A stretch of 64,000 bases of DNA from Thereva unica. Taxonomy: Eukaryota > Arthropoda > Insecta > Diptera > Therevidae. This document shows, in pieces, positions 1 to 10,452 of this stretch. The position numbers and the translations under genes were made by a program. How positions within the stretch are numbered: position 1 is the first letter of the stretch; every line of letters begins with the position of its first letter. The notes under the pieces are model-generated. The model had not been told where the DNA came from, made no database searches, and was given only the letters and a program-made list of their open reading frames with translations. The stretch spans positions 170,266,516 to 170,330,515 of the forward strand of contig OX465281.1 in NCBI GenBank assembly GCA_949987705.1, written 5' to 3'.

Positions 1-1
1 T

Positions 2-2353
2 TACTTTTGTCACAAGAAGATACATAAAGAGACCTGGGTATCGCCCGATGGTAGAACGAGAAATCAGATAGATCATGTGGCCGTCAGCCGCAGATGGAGA
101 ACCATTCTGGAAGATGTCAGGAGCTTCAGGGGAGCGGACACTGGAAGCGACCACCATTTGGTAGTAGCAACTATTCGCCTTAGAATCGCTGCAATCAGAA
201 ACTTTCAACGTGAATCTATAAACCGTAGACGGTTTAACGTTGACCTCTTGCGGGAGAGCGCTAAAAAGCGAGAATTTGCTGGAAACCTGCAGCAAATATT
301 AAACCAGCAAACCGTTTCTGACGACACAAATATTGAAGACCTGTGGAGTACAACAAAGGGCGCTATATTGACGGCTGCGGAAGCGAGCATCGGTTATGTC
401 CAGAGAAACATGCAACATTGGATCTCGGACAGCACCTGGCAAAAAATAGAACGCAGGAGGGCCCTCAAAAATAACATAAACTCTACAAGCGACCCGGATA
501 GACGTCACCAACTTGAACGGGAGTACTCTCAATTACACCGAGAGGTAAAGAGAAGTGTCCGGCGTGATAAAAGGCAGCAGATAAACGAGCTCGCAGAAAA
601 AGCGGAAAACGCGGCAAACACAGGCAACAGTAAAGTGCTGTACCAAATTACTAAACAGCTCTCGGGAAAGCACTCTACTAAAAAGCATGCCGTTAAGAGT
701 GCGGATGGAAGGCTGCTGTGCAGCGACGAGGAGCAGCTCCAAAGATGGAGAGATTATTTCTTCGCCGCCCTGAATGGCTCACTCACACAGGAACCTCAGG
801 AAAACAGCAACAATGCACAGCCGATAAGAATCAACACCCGGGCCCCATCCAAGACGGAAATAGTAACCGCAATTCATGCGATGGCCAATGGTAAAGCAGC
901 TGGAAAAGATGGCATCCCGCCAGAATTGTTGAAAGCCGACTCAAGCCTCATAGCAGATGCGCTTCAGCCAATCCTCGAATTAGCATGGAACACCTGTACC
1001 TTTCCGGAGGATTGGACGGAAGGTATCATAGTCAAAATACCCAAAAAGGGGGATCTAACAATATGCGACAACTGGAGAGGCATCTGTCTATTATCTACTG
1101 TGGGTAAAATCTTGTCCCACACTATACTATCAAGGATAAGAGAGGCAGTAGATCAAACGCTTAGAAGGCAGCAGGCCGGATTCAGGAAGGGCCGTTCATG
1201 TATAGATCACATCAACACCTTAAGAATAATAGTGGAACAGTCTACTGAATTCCGATCCCCCCTTTACCTTGCTTTCGTAGATTATGAGAAAGCGTTCGAC
1301 TCGGTTAATAGGAGCTTTATATGGCAGGCATTACGGCGACGTGGACTGCCGGATAAGATAATAGAATTGATAAAAGCCCTATACAACAATTCCAAATGCA
1401 GAGTTCTCCATAACGGAAAATTATCCGACAGCTTTGAGGTGAGTTCAGGAGTACGACAAGGATGCTTACTATCCCCATTACTATTTCTTATAGTAATAAA
1501 TGACATTCTTGTTGGCGCTCTAGATAGTAGAACAGGCGGCATACAGTGGGGTTTGCTAGATCGCCTTAAGGACCTCGACTACGCAGATGATATCTGTTTG
1601 CTGGCCCACAGACATCAGGAGCTAAAAAACATGTTAAACAATTTGGCAACAGAAAGTAGTCTAGCAGGCTTAAGGCTGAATCCGAATAAAACCAAAGAAA
1701 TGCGGATAAATGCAAACACACTTGAACGAACTGCGCTGAATAACCGTGACGTGGAACTGGTAGATAAATTCTGCTACCTCGGTAGTATTATTACCGAAAA
1801 TGGTGGTGCAGAAGAAGACGTCAGTTCCAGAATAAATAAAGCACGAAGCGCATATGCATGCTTGTTCCGCATATGGAGATCAACGGAGATCTCAACCAAC
1901 ACCAAATTGCGGCTGTTCAACTCCAACGTTAAGGCAGTTCTTTTATACGGTTGCGAAACATGGAAAGTCACCCAATTCATCACAGGGCGCCTACAAGTCT
2001 TCATAAACAGATGCCTACGTCGTATCCTAAAAATCCGCTGGCAAGATAGAATTTCAAATGAAGAGCTATGGCGCCGTGCCGGCCAAGAAAGGATAGACGA
2101 CCAAATCAGGCGAAGGAAATGGAATTGGGTTGGCCACACCTTGCGACGCGATAACGAAAATCTAGCCAAACAGGCCCTTGACTGGAACCCGCAAGGATCC
2201 CGTCGAGTTGGAAGACCTAGAACAACGTGGAGGAGAACCCTACTAGCAGAGGCCGCAACTACTGGGAGATCCTGGTCAGAGCTAAGAGCTGTCGCGCAAA
2301 ACAGAGTCCGCTGGAGGGCAACTGTTTCCGCCCTATGTCCCACGAGGGATTAA
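2..2353 (+). CDS. RTE-like endonuclease/reverse transcriptase, 5' end outside window
   Basis: Non-LTR retrotransposon polyprotein that would nick target DNA and copy its RNA there. The frame is open from the first bases, so it is 5'-truncated by the window and no start codon is assigned. The first residues are the end of an APE-type endonuclease (NQIDHV near base 65, SDHHLV near base 148). RT follows: GKAAGKDG, then FVDYEKAFDSV near base 1276 and the catalytic YADDICLL near base 1579. The C-terminus has the GCETW and WVGHTLRRD/GRPRTTW blocks seen in insect proteins often labelled craniofacial development protein 2-like. About 783 codons without a stop suggest a fairly young copy. The RTE clade is inferred from motif style; a related clade such as RTE-X is possible. 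Confidence 0.85.
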   Translation, partial: YFCHKKIHKETWVSPDGRTRNQIDHVAVSRRWRTILEDVRSFRGADTGSDHHLVVATIRLRIAAIRNFQRESINRRRFNVDLLRESAKKREFAGNLQQILNQQTVSDDTNIEDLWSTTKGAILTAAEASIGYVQRNMQHWISDSTWQKIERRRALKNNINSTSDPDRRHQLEREYSQLHREVKRSVRRDKRQQINELAEKAENAANTGNSKVLYQITKQLSGKHSTKKHAVKSADGRLLCSDEEQLQRWRDYFFAALNGSLTQEPQENSNNAQPIRINTRAPSKTEIVTAIHAMANGKAAGKDGIPPELLKADSSLIADALQPILELAWNTCTFPEDWTEGIIVKIPKKGDLTICDNWRGICLLSTVGKILSHTILSRIREAVDQTLRRQQAGFRKGRSCIDHINTLRIIVEQSTEFRSPLYLAFVDYEKAFDSVNRSFIWQALRRRGLPDKIIELIKALYNNSKCRVLHNGKLSDSFEVSSGVRQGCLLSPLLFLIVINDILVGALDSRTGGIQWGLLDRLKDLDYADDICLLAHRHQELKNMLNNLATESSLAGLRLNPNKTKEMRINANTLERTALNNRDVELVDKFCYLGSIITENGGAEEDVSSRINKARSAYACLFRIWRSTEISTNTKLRLFNSNVKAVLLYGCETWKVTQFITGRLQVFINRCLRRILKIRWQDRISNEELWRRAGQERIDDQIRRRKWNWVGHTLRRDNENLAKQALDWNPQGSRRVGRPRTTWRRTLLAEAATTGRSWSELRAVAQNRVRWRATVSALCPTRD

Positions 2354-2380
2354 GGGGCACATAGATAGATAGACATAGTC
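2354..2380 (+). repeat. 3' tail of the RTE-like element with ATAG repeats
   Basis: A very short 3' UTR follows the stop codon and ends in ATAGATAGATAGACATAG. RTE-type elements commonly end in a short tandem repeat instead of poly(A). The next bases read as env on the opposite strand, so this marks the 3' insertion junction. Confidence 0.7.
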
Positions 2381-2765
2381 AGTGGCGTCTGGTGATCCCG
2401 CTATCCACTTCTATGCTGAACCAATCCAGTTTATAGATCTTTTACTTTTTCGGCTAACTTCTTTTAGTTTATGAATTAGTTGTTTTATTTGATAAACCTG
2501 ATGTTGCAATTGGGGTTTCAAAAGACTAGTATTGTTTAGATCCTCCACCGTTGGAATTATTCTGTCGAGTACTTATTCATAATTATTTAAATTTATGACG
2601 TGGACGAGTTTAAAGCTGCCGTTTATAATCCTTCCATTGCCCTGTTTAATAGATGCAATCGGTCCATGGTATTCGAAGATTTTAGCTGAATGGGCAATAG
2701 TGACCAAAGCAAAGCTGCAATATATGAATGTAACTCAGTTGCAATTCGCACTTGAAGCCGTAAGG
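2381..2765 (-). pseudogene. env: Errantivirus env N-terminal remnant
   Basis: Read on the minus strand, one frame shows a hydrophobic leader (signal-peptide-like), then INGSFKLVHVINLNN, a basic RKSKR motif resembling a furin site, and a segment ending in WIAGSPDAT. This resembles the start of insect errantivirus envelope proteins of the 17.6/TED type, which are baculovirus-F-related membrane fusion glycoproteins. The frame has at least two internal stops (about 2572 and 2411-2413) and another near the leader, so it is dead. It is cut on its 3' side by the RTE-like element and parted from pol by the CR1-like element. The orientation matches the gag-pol remnants at 7939-11737, so it is probably the same provirus. 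Confidence 0.7.
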
Positions 2766-2887
2766 TAATGTCTGATTAATACGCCCGTTTGCGACGCGAG
2801 TATTAAATTCCAAATTCCAGTTTTTTTCCCGTTCCTTATTTTCTATTTACTCGCGCTTTGCGTTATTAATTTTTCGTTTTTAATCCA

Positions 2888-3465
2888 ACAATTGAAGAGC
2901 GATATTCCGAAACGTGCTAAGTTCTTATGATGTAAGTAGTGGGAAATAAAAAAAAACTGAATATCACTTTCACTCTCGCCTAAAGGGCTGTAATATTATT
3001 TCCTTTCTCAAAAAACCGATAAAATAAACTATTATTTATAAAAATATAAATAAATTTGCTACATTTTATATGAAAAAAATGGTTTTATTTATGGTGATAC
3101 ATTTTCATAATGTACTAAGTCAATTACTTAGTACATTTTGAAATAAAATTTCATAGTAAAATTATGATACTATGGTAAATGTTTTCAGTCCTCAGAAAGT
3201 TCAGCCCAGCAAAAGAAAGAATAGTATTTTTCAAATCTTTATTTTTAATATAAAAAAAACATTAAAAAATTCAATATGAATACTAGCTATTGAAATTGAT
3301 GGAAAATTCATTTGTATGACCCATTATACATCGGAATGAGTGAGATTTGTGATAAATGTTTATGTGAATGCATAACTACTACGTCATAGATTGGAAAGCA
3401 GTACAATATTAAAATTAAACAAAAATTGACTTAGTACGTTTTGGAATATCGCTCTTCAATTATTG
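2888..3465. repeat. Inverted repeat pair in the 5' region of the CR1-like element
   Basis: About 33 bp at 2888-2920 (containing GAAGAGCGATATTCC) recur inverted at 3430-3465 with two or three mismatches. Between them, 3111-3141 holds a second palindrome built on TGTACTAAGTCAATTACTTAGTACA, whose right half resembles the outer repeat. The right arm ends just before the ORF1 ATG at 3471. It may be a small foldback/MITE or a structured 5' UTR. The rest of 2766-3470 has no coding signal. Confidence 0.65.
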
Positions 3466-3470
3466 TTAAT

Positions 3471-4349
3471 ATGGATAAATCCGCCCAATTAATTAAAAGT
3501 GCTCAAAAACACGACGGTAAGCTTCAACAAACGCAGCCAGCTCATGATGGTGTTTCCCGTAATCACTCTCCAGCTCTTACGCGTGGTCGTGCAGCCCATC
3601 AGAAGCCGTCGAATCTCACTCCATCGGCTGCCGTGGTGCGTGGTGACTCAACTGCTTCATCTGAGGATCCGTTCGATCTGCTGGAGAAACGGTTACTACG
3701 TCATTTCAACGAACGTATTGATGTACTGGAAGCAAGCATTAATGCGAAAATTGATAGTAGCATAAAATCTATCACGGAAAATGTCACTAAATTAAGTGAG
3801 CGTGTAGAGGCTATGCAAGAGGAAGTATATCATCTCTTCCAGGTGGCAGATGATCTTGATCGTGAGCAGAGGCTTAGTGATGTCATTATCTCTGGCATCC
3901 CTCGAATATCCTCAGTTAATTCTAATGAGGTTCTAAGCAGTATTTCATCCCATATAGATCATGAACTGTCGGCGTATTCGAGGGGATTTTTCCTTGGTGC
4001 TGACAGCAGCGGCAAAGCTGAAGACAACATCGAAGGAAGAAAGAAATCTCGACTCATTGTGAAATTCTCATGTTCTAATGAGAAAACAGAGCTTTTGAGA
4101 ACATTTTATCGAGCGGGTGGGGTTAGTTTAAACCAAATTAGCCCCAGCTTCAAAAGCTCCGCTAAAATTTTTGCCGCTGAGAGCTTGTCGAAAAATAATC
4201 AGACAATATTTAGAGCTGCTGTCAAATTAAAAGTGCGGAAAATTATTCATTCCGTTTCGTCAAGCGTGGTATTGTTTATATTAGGAAACGTTGATGCGTT
4301 GGTCCATTTTCTGGAAGCAAATCTCGGCGACTGCGGCTCTTCTCTATGA
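3471..4349 (+). CDS. CR1-like ORF1 protein with coiled coil
   Basis: About 292 residues from the first ATG in the frame; an upstream TTG at 3441 would add ten residues but is an unlikely start. The N-terminal third is basic and Ser/Thr/Pro-rich. A heptad-like stretch (LLRHFNERIDVLEASINAKI onward, roughly residues 75-135) suggests a coiled coil. After it comes DVIISGIPRISS and a C-terminal domain with KSRLIVKFS, the layout of ORF1 proteins related to the FP-like/transposase-22 group. The family role is to bind element RNA in a ribonucleoprotein. No zinc knuckle is visible. It precedes ORF2 by about 380 bases in a different frame. Confidence 0.75.
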   Translation: MDKSAQLIKSAQKHDGKLQQTQPAHDGVSRNHSPALTRGRAAHQKPSNLTPSAAVVRGDSTASSEDPFDLLEKRLLRHFNERIDVLEASINAKIDSSIKSITENVTKLSERVEAMQEEVYHLFQVADDLDREQRLSDVIISGIPRISSVNSNEVLSSISSHIDHELSAYSRGFFLGADSSGKAEDNIEGRKKSRLIVKFSCSNEKTELLRTFYRAGGVSLNQISPSFKSSAKIFAAESLSKNNQTIFRAAVKLKVRKIIHSVSSSVVLFILGNVDALVHFLEANLGDCGSSL

Positions 4350-4729
4350 GGGTTTGGATATGCAGCGTGAAGTATTAGTTTTAATAATATGTATATTTTA
4401 TTTTATCTATAGTTCTAGCTTTATTTTTATGTTTATTCCATTTAAGTCTAGTTATATTATTTTTTCTTTTAAACAACTTTTAATTGTTAAATTTTCTCAA
4501 TATTGTATCTTCCTTATCCTCGAACAATCCCTACCAGCTCCTCTTTATCCTATATTTTCTATCTTTACTTTAATTCTTTTCTCTTTCTCTTCAAAATTTC
4601 TCTTCATGGCTGCTTCTGTGCTCGTGGTTATGTGTCGTGCAAATTACTCGTACTATTCATTTTGCCAATATAGTGCACAGTGAAGGAACGCTGCTTAATG
4701 TCATTTGTTCCTCCTCCTCTGGGCTGAAC

Positions 4730-7663
4730 ATGTGCGTTATGAATGCTAGGAGTTTGAAAAATAAAATGGATGAGTTAAGGTATATGTTCCAAAATACTAA
4801 ATTGCATGTTATTCTTGTAAGTGAAACTTGTTTGAAACCAGAAATTCCTTCATCTTTTTTATCCCTTCCTCATTTCTCGTTGCATCGCAATGATCGTGTT
4901 AGTCGTACTGGTGGTGGTGTTGCAATTATTTATGTTAAATCTTCGGTTTCGTCTAAAGTAGTTGGCAGGTCCACTGGATCGCAATTTGAATTTATTGCGG
5001 TTGAAATAAAGTCCGCTTATGACAAATGTGTAGTGATTAGTGTATACTGTCCCCCTAATGCTTTCAATCCTGATGTTGCTGTTGAGTTCTACAATCTTGT
5101 TCGGAGCCTCTCTCACCACTATGAGAATGTAATTGTTGCTGGTGATTTTAATGTTGATCTGTTGAAGGATAACATACGTGTGAATACTTTTAGATATTTC
5201 CTTGAATCTCTGGATTTGCATATTTTAAATCATCTTCCAACATTTCTGAACTGCCAAAACCCGTCCTTACTTGATGTTCTAAGCGTTACCTCCACTGATT
5301 TAATACTAAAATACAATCAAATTTCACCTCCCAGCTTTCTTGACCATGATATATTATTCCTCTCCCTTCGTTTTGCTTTCCTTCCCTCTTCAGCGTCTTC
5401 TTCACTTTCATATCGCGACTATAATAACATCAATTTAGACCGGCTTTCTGAAGTCGCCTCCTCTATACCGTGGAGTGATATCTATAACACAAAAGTTGAT
5501 ATTCTGACCTCATTCATTCAATCAGGTTATGACCAATGTGTACCGATTATCACAAGAAGACGCTATCCCTCCTTACCGTGTCCTTGGTTTTCGCGGGAAA
5601 TCCGCGACTTAATAATTCAGCGTGAGTTCATGTACAGACGTTATCGTAGGACTAGGATACTTAGGTACCGTAATGACTACAAACTGCTCCGCAACCTTAT
5701 CAACAGTAAGGTTAAGTCTGCAAAGCGTGAGTATTATTCCCGCAAGCTTGATCCCAATTTAAATTCTAAAAAACTCTGGTCTAATCTTCGTTCGCTGGGC
5801 ATCCATGCTCCTGTGGCCATCCCGTTTGATGCTGATGTAAACCTCCTCAATGCATCTTTTATTCAATCTCCATCTGATCCTACTTCCTCTTCTGATCTTC
5901 TTCCCCTTGACCTACTTAGTTCTGATGGTTTTAGTTTTCGTTGTGTTGACACACCTGAAGTTCTTGAGATATTACTTTCCATCTCTTCAAATAGTATTGG
6001 CTGGGATAATCTATCTCACCGTTTTCTTAAGCTTCTATCGCCACTAATCGCAGAAACTATAACGCATATCTTCAATTACTGCTTGACAACTTCTCAAGTT
6101 CCGTCGCTTTGGAAAAAAGCCATAGTGATTCCTTTACCTAAAAAATCGCCTCCCGATGACATAACTGATTTTCGTCCCATCAGTATTCTTCCTTTTCTCG
6201 CCAAAGCCTTTGAAAAAGTCCTCTATATACAAGTACTACGATATCTTGAGTCTAACAACCTCCTCTCTAAATATCAGTCTGGCTTCCGTAGATCCCATAG
6301 TTGTGAAACGGCAGTATTAAAGGTAACGACTGATTTGCGTTCTGCGCTCGACATTGGTGACATTGCCGTACTGGTCCTTTTAGATTTCTCTAAGGCATTT
6401 GATTCTGTGGTTCACTCCCTTCTGCTCTCCAAACTTAGACGACTTTATCACTTTTCCTCTTCTGCCATTCGACTCTTCGCTTCTTTTCTACTTAATAGGC
6501 TTCAATGTGTTCGCCTTAACAATGCTGTATCCTCATACCTACCTGTGTCCCTTGGAGTTCCGCAAGGCTCTGTACTTAGCCCCCTTCTCTTTTCGCTGTA
6601 TGTTAATGATCTTCCTACTGTTATCCATAATTGCTCCTTCCATCTTCATGCTGATGATCTCCAGCTGTATACTTCATGTAATCCTAACCAGATCGAACAA
6701 TGTATTTCGGAATTCAATAGTACATTATCCCGAATTAATGAATGGTGCTCCTTAAATTTCCTTAAATTAAATCCTAATAAATCCCAAGTTCTGTTCCTTA
6801 CTCGTCGCTCTCTGTCCCTTGGAAACGTTTCGTCTCTTCTACTCAATAATATTTCGCTTCCCTTTGTTGACTGTGTCAATAATCTTGGAATTGTTATCTA
6901 CTCCAAACTCTCTTGTTGCAAACACGTTTCACTTATGCTCTCAAAGATATATGGAACATTACGCAAACTTTGGCTCTATTCCAGTCTTTTATCCTCATCT
7001 ATCCGGTTCAAGCTTGTTAAGTCCCTCATCCTGCCACACTTTCTCTACGGGTCTCTCATATACATATCGTTCGACTCATCCTGTCGTCAGCGTCTCAAAG
7101 TTGCATTTAATGATTGCTTAAGGTTCATTTACAACCTGAGAAGATCTGATCATGTGTCTGGTTTCCAAAACTCCTTGTTGGGTTGTGGCGTCTTTCGCTT
7201 TATTGACATCATGGCTTTGGTCCTCCTGCATAAAGCTTTCTACGCCAAGAGCCCTCCCTACCTTTCTGACGTCCTCACGCCTCTCCAATCCCTGCGCTCA
7301 ATTAAATTTCTCATTCCCGCACATCATTCCCTAATTGGTAGTCGTTCTTTCTTTGTGCGCTCCCTCCGGCTCTGGAATAATCTTCCGAATTCTATTCAAA
7401 GAATAGGCACAGCCAGAGCCTTCAGAAGACAAGCTTCTCTCTTTCTATCTTCTTCCTCTTCTTCTACCTTCTTCTTCTTCTTAAATGGCGCTAAAGTCCT
7501 TGCAGGACTCGGGCCTCTTGAAGTCTCCTCTTCCAGTCTTCTCTACGTCTTGCTAGCTCTCTCCAGTTTGATATACGAAGTTTCCGTATATCTTCTAGCA
7601 CGTCATCCATCCACCTATTTCTTGGTCGTCCTACTCTTCTCCTTCCAGATGGTCTTCCATTAA
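4730..7663 (+). CDS. CR1-like ORF2: APE endonuclease and reverse transcriptase
   Basis: About 977 residues. The frame is open from 4637 with only a GTG, so I start at the first in-frame ATG, just before the endonuclease motif NARSLKNK. Endonuclease: SETCL, AGDFNVDL (about residue 138) and LDHDILF. RT: ITDFRPISILP, LLDFSKAFDSV (about residue 549), LGVPQGSVLSPLLF, and HADDLQLY (about residue 640) with both catalytic Asp present. The C-terminus is Ser/Phe/Leu-rich with a run of serines near SLFLSSSSSS and may be partly spurious. HADDLQLY and the overall order point to the CR1/L2/Daphne group. With no frameshift or stop in nearly 3 kb it may be recent. Confidence 0.88.
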   Translation: MCVMNARSLKNKMDELRYMFQNTKLHVILVSETCLKPEIPSSFLSLPHFSLHRNDRVSRTGGGVAIIYVKSSVSSKVVGRSTGSQFEFIAVEIKSAYDKCVVISVYCPPNAFNPDVAVEFYNLVRSLSHHYENVIVAGDFNVDLLKDNIRVNTFRYFLESLDLHILNHLPTFLNCQNPSLLDVLSVTSTDLILKYNQISPPSFLDHDILFLSLRFAFLPSSASSSLSYRDYNNINLDRLSEVASSIPWSDIYNTKVDILTSFIQSGYDQCVPIITRRRYPSLPCPWFSREIRDLIIQREFMYRRYRRTRILRYRNDYKLLRNLINSKVKSAKREYYSRKLDPNLNSKKLWSNLRSLGIHAPVAIPFDADVNLLNASFIQSPSDPTSSSDLLPLDLLSSDGFSFRCVDTPEVLEILLSISSNSIGWDNLSHRFLKLLSPLIAETITHIFNYCLTTSQVPSLWKKAIVIPLPKKSPPDDITDFRPISILPFLAKAFEKVLYIQVLRYLESNNLLSKYQSGFRRSHSCETAVLKVTTDLRSALDIGDIAVLVLLDFSKAFDSVVHSLLLSKLRRLYHFSSSAIRLFASFLLNRLQCVRLNNAVSSYLPVSLGVPQGSVLSPLLFSLYVNDLPTVIHNCSFHLHADDLQLYTSCNPNQIEQCISEFNSTLSRINEWCSLNFLKLNPNKSQVLFLTRRSLSLGNVSSLLLNNISLPFVDCVNNLGIVIYSKLSCCKHVSLMLSKIYGTLRKLWLYSSLLSSSIRFKLVKSLILPHFLYGSLIYISFDSSCRQRLKVAFNDCLRFIYNLRRSDHVSGFQNSLLGCGVFRFIDIMALVLLHKAFYAKSPPYLSDVLTPLQSLRSIKFLIPAHHSLIGSRSFFVRSLRLWNNLPNSIQRIGTARAFRRQASLFLSSSSSSTFFFFLNGAKVLAGLGPLEVSSSSLLYVLLALSSLIYEVSVYLLARHPSTYFLVVLLFSFQMVFH

Positions 7664-7930
7664 GACATTATTCTTCTTCTACCTAGTATTTCTTTTCTCT
7701 AAATTTCGCTCTCCTTTATTTCTATATTTACTTCCTTTACCTTTTGTCCTTTCTAGTTTTTTCTGTAATATTAATTGAAGTTTGTTTTTCTTTTTTTTTT
7801 AGATATAGAAACTAGATTATGATAAGCTTTGAATTATAATTATAAATATGTATGTACATGTAGGTACGAAAAAAGATGAAAATCTTGTGTACAACTTCCA
7901 AAATAAATTATTATTATTATTAAAAAAAAA
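7664..7930 (+). other. 3' UTR and tail of the CR1-like element
   Basis: AT-rich stretch after ORF2 with no frame of interest. It ends in AATAAATTATTATTATTATT and a nine-base A run, directly followed by minus-strand integrase coding sequence that ends at 7939. Confidence 0.65.
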
Positions 7931-7938
7931 GTATTTTG

Positions 7939-8796
7939 TTAGTCTTGTTGGTTTATGTTTTTTATATTTGATTTATGGACTCGCCGTCCGCTGACTGTGA
8001 TTACAGTCACTTTATGGTCCTTGGCTACAGTTTCTTTTTGGTATAATGGCTTTTGTTTTCCTTTTATCTGTTTAATTGCTAAGTAGATAGTTTCTCCCGG
8101 ATTGTAAGATTTTGGTTTATTTCTCTTCGGATTTTCCCGGTTTAGTTTTGCCTGAAATTTTTTTATGATTTGTTCAGATAATTGTTCGTTAATTTTTATC
8201 CTGTGGTCCAGTAAATTTTGGTAGTTTATTCTTTGCGAGCGCCCAAAGAATATGTCACTAGGTTTCATGTTGGTTACGGAATGCACACTATTGTTATATC
8301 TGTCAACAGCAATGTTCATTATTTCTTTTAGTTTTAAGTCCGGATATTCCCTTCGTAGACATCTCACGATTTCAATTATGGTTGAATGAACTCTTTCGAC
8401 GGTTCCATTCACTTCGCTTTTCTGGCATGGTGTTGTGTATAATTCAATGCCTAAAGTTCTAATATAGTGAGAAATAATAGGACTAATGAAACTTTTTTCA
8501 TTATCGATCACAAGTATCATAGGTACGGTAAAAAAATGTAATACTTTTGTTACTTTATCTCGTAAGTGTAAATCTGATTTATCTTTAATTCTGAAGAATT
8601 TGGCAAATTTAGAAAATTTATCCACACAAGAAATAAATTTCTCCTCTTGGAATTCCATAATGTCTATATGCAATATTTCAGTAGGATATGTCGGAATGGG
8701 CGTTTCTTGTAATTCTGGGTTATTGGGATGGCGATCGTATTTATTGGTGTTACAGATTTCGCAGGTTTTAATATATTTTTTAATTTTCGATGCCAT
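7939..8796 (-). pseudogene. pol: Errantivirus integrase catalytic and C-terminal domains
   Basis: About 285 codons. It starts within the zinc-binding domain (CEIC), then shows the three acidic catalytic positions of a retroviral integrase: LHIDIMEF, VIDNEKSF and VNGTVERVHS. The C-terminal part (PGETIYLAIKQIKG) is basic, as usual for this family. The protein would join element cDNA to host DNA in the nucleus. A one-base frameshift near 8790 parts it from the upstream pol segment. The stop at 7939 lies nine bases from the CR1 A-tail, so the domain is nearly complete at its 3' side. Confidence 0.8.
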
Positions 8797-9490
8797 ATGG
8801 GGAAAATAGAAATTTTCTAAGACGTTTTTTATTTTCCTCGTGATTTCTATGAGCCCTTTTATGTTCCGTTTCGATAATAAAAAATTGATTTTCAGGGTTA
8901 GCTACATCTTCAATTAGTCGTTGTGTCAAGCGGATTTTGAACAGTTTAAAATGTTCTCTATAAATTTCTTGAAGTATTTGAATAAATTGTTCGGGTATTT
9001 TAAGACCATTTATTACATTTGGGTGCAATCTTTCCATTAGAGTTTTTATAAGAGTTTCCTTTGTTATCCTATCCAGATTTATGTAATGCCGATGATATTC
9101 AGGATGTGGTTCTTCGTAAGAATATAAGTTTTTTCCTTCTTTAATGATTAGTTGATTTCGAAATACGTTAATTGGAGCCTCACAAAATGGAATAAGGTCT
9201 GTACTGTCTTCTTCTGCGCTGTGCATGGTTTGCGAAGAGGATGATGTAAGTATGTTGGTGTCTAATTTTAACCGTGAGAGGGCATCTGCAACATAATTTG
9301 TTTTTCCAGGGTTGTAAATCAGTTCATAATTGTATTCTTCAATCCTGGCTTTCCATCTTTTAAGTTTAGAATTTGTATTTCTATTGCTAAGACTAAATGT
9401 AAGGGGTTGGTGGTCTGTTAAAATTTTGATCTTCTTTGCTCCGTAAAGATAATTTCTCAGATTGTCTAGAGCCCAAACTATCGCCAACAT
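8780..9490 (-). pseudogene. pol: Errantivirus RNase H and integrase zinc-finger region
   Basis: Continues pol from RT in another frame. KEMLAIVWALDNLRNYLYG and LTDHQPLTFS are RNase H motifs; NYVADALSRLKL is the usual end of the domain. The C-terminal part holds the two His (HKRAHRNHEE) that with CEIC in the next segment form the HHCC integrase finger. One indel near 9510-9530 separates it from RT and another near 8790 from the integrase core. Confidence 0.78.
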
Positions 9491-9528
9491 TTCTTTTTCG
9501 TTCGTAGCATAACCTTCTTCAGTTTTAT

Positions 9529-10452
9529 TTAGTGATCGAGATATATGTATGTATAAGTGATAGGCTTATCCTTTCCGATTTCACCTTGCGAGAGCACTGC
9601 CCCGATTGCTTGATCACATGCGTCCGTTGTTAAGATGAACGGCTTCGAAAAGTCTGGGAAAATCAATATTTCGGGTGATGTAAGGAGTTCCTTTAAATCA
9701 TTAAAAGCTTTTAACTCTTTTTCACCCATGTGAATTTTAATTTTTCTAGACTGAGTGGCTTTTATTTGCCCATTTGTTCCTCGCGTAAGACTAGTTAATG
9801 GTTTAGCGATCCTCGCAAAGTCCTTAATAAAGCGTCTGTAATAGGAAGTTAGCCCTATAAAACTCTTGAGGTCCTTTAAATTATCGGGTGGTTTTATTCT
9901 CTTGATTACCAAAATTTTTTTTTCGTCAGGTTTTATTCCCTTGTCTGTAATCACGAAACCTAAGAATTCTGTCTCCTTTTTCAGGAATTCCGTTTTATCT
10001 AAATGGACACGCAAGTTAGCTTTTTCTTGCTTAGAAAATATTTTTTCGATATTTTGAAAGTGTTCTTCTTCCGTTTTGTTAAATATTATAACGTCGTCGA
10101 TGTAGACGTAGCATATTTTACCAATGTATTCCTTTAAAACGTCGTCTATCATCCTTTGGAAAATAGCGGGAGCGTTTCTAAGACCGAATGGTAATCTGGT
10201 GTATTTGTATTTTCCGTTCATTGTAGAAAAGGCCGTTTTTGGGATATCCTTTTCATTCATCTTAACCTGGTGGAAACCTGAAGTTAAGTCGAGTGTGGTA
10301 AACATTTTTGAATTTTCTAGACTAGCTATAGTGCTCGATATATCTGGGATCGGGTAAGTGTCAGGGACGGTTACTGAATTAAGCTTTTTAAAATCAATTA
10401 CGATTCTATATTCCTTAATACCTGTGGCATCTAGTTTTTTTCCACGATCCAA
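9529..10452 (-). pseudogene. pol: Errantivirus reverse transcriptase and start of RNase H
   Basis: Shows the ordered RT blocks: KEYRIVIDFKKLN, TLDLTSGFHQV, LPFGLRNAPAIFQRMI and the catalytic YVYIDDVIIF, then the connection domain (FIGLTSYYRRFIKDFA) and the start of RNase H (LTTDACDQAIGAVLSQG). Catalytic Asp residues are present. The wording is closest to Drosophila 17.6/297/Tom-type Pol. The frame breaks at both ends: near 10446 after the upstream LWIVEK motif, and near 9530 inside RNase H, each by a small indel. Confidence 0.82.

Larger units (their letters stand above)
2766..7930 (+). mobile_element. CR1-like non-LTR retrotransposon, apparently near full length
   Basis: Contains a long 5' region, ORF1 (3471-4349), ORF2 (4730-7663) and a 3' tail with AATAAA, ATT repeats and nine A residues. 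It lies between the env remnant and the integrase end of a minus-strand errantivirus, so it inserted there. The 5' boundary near 2766 is inferred from where env similarity stops. No clear TSD was found. Confidence 0.7.
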
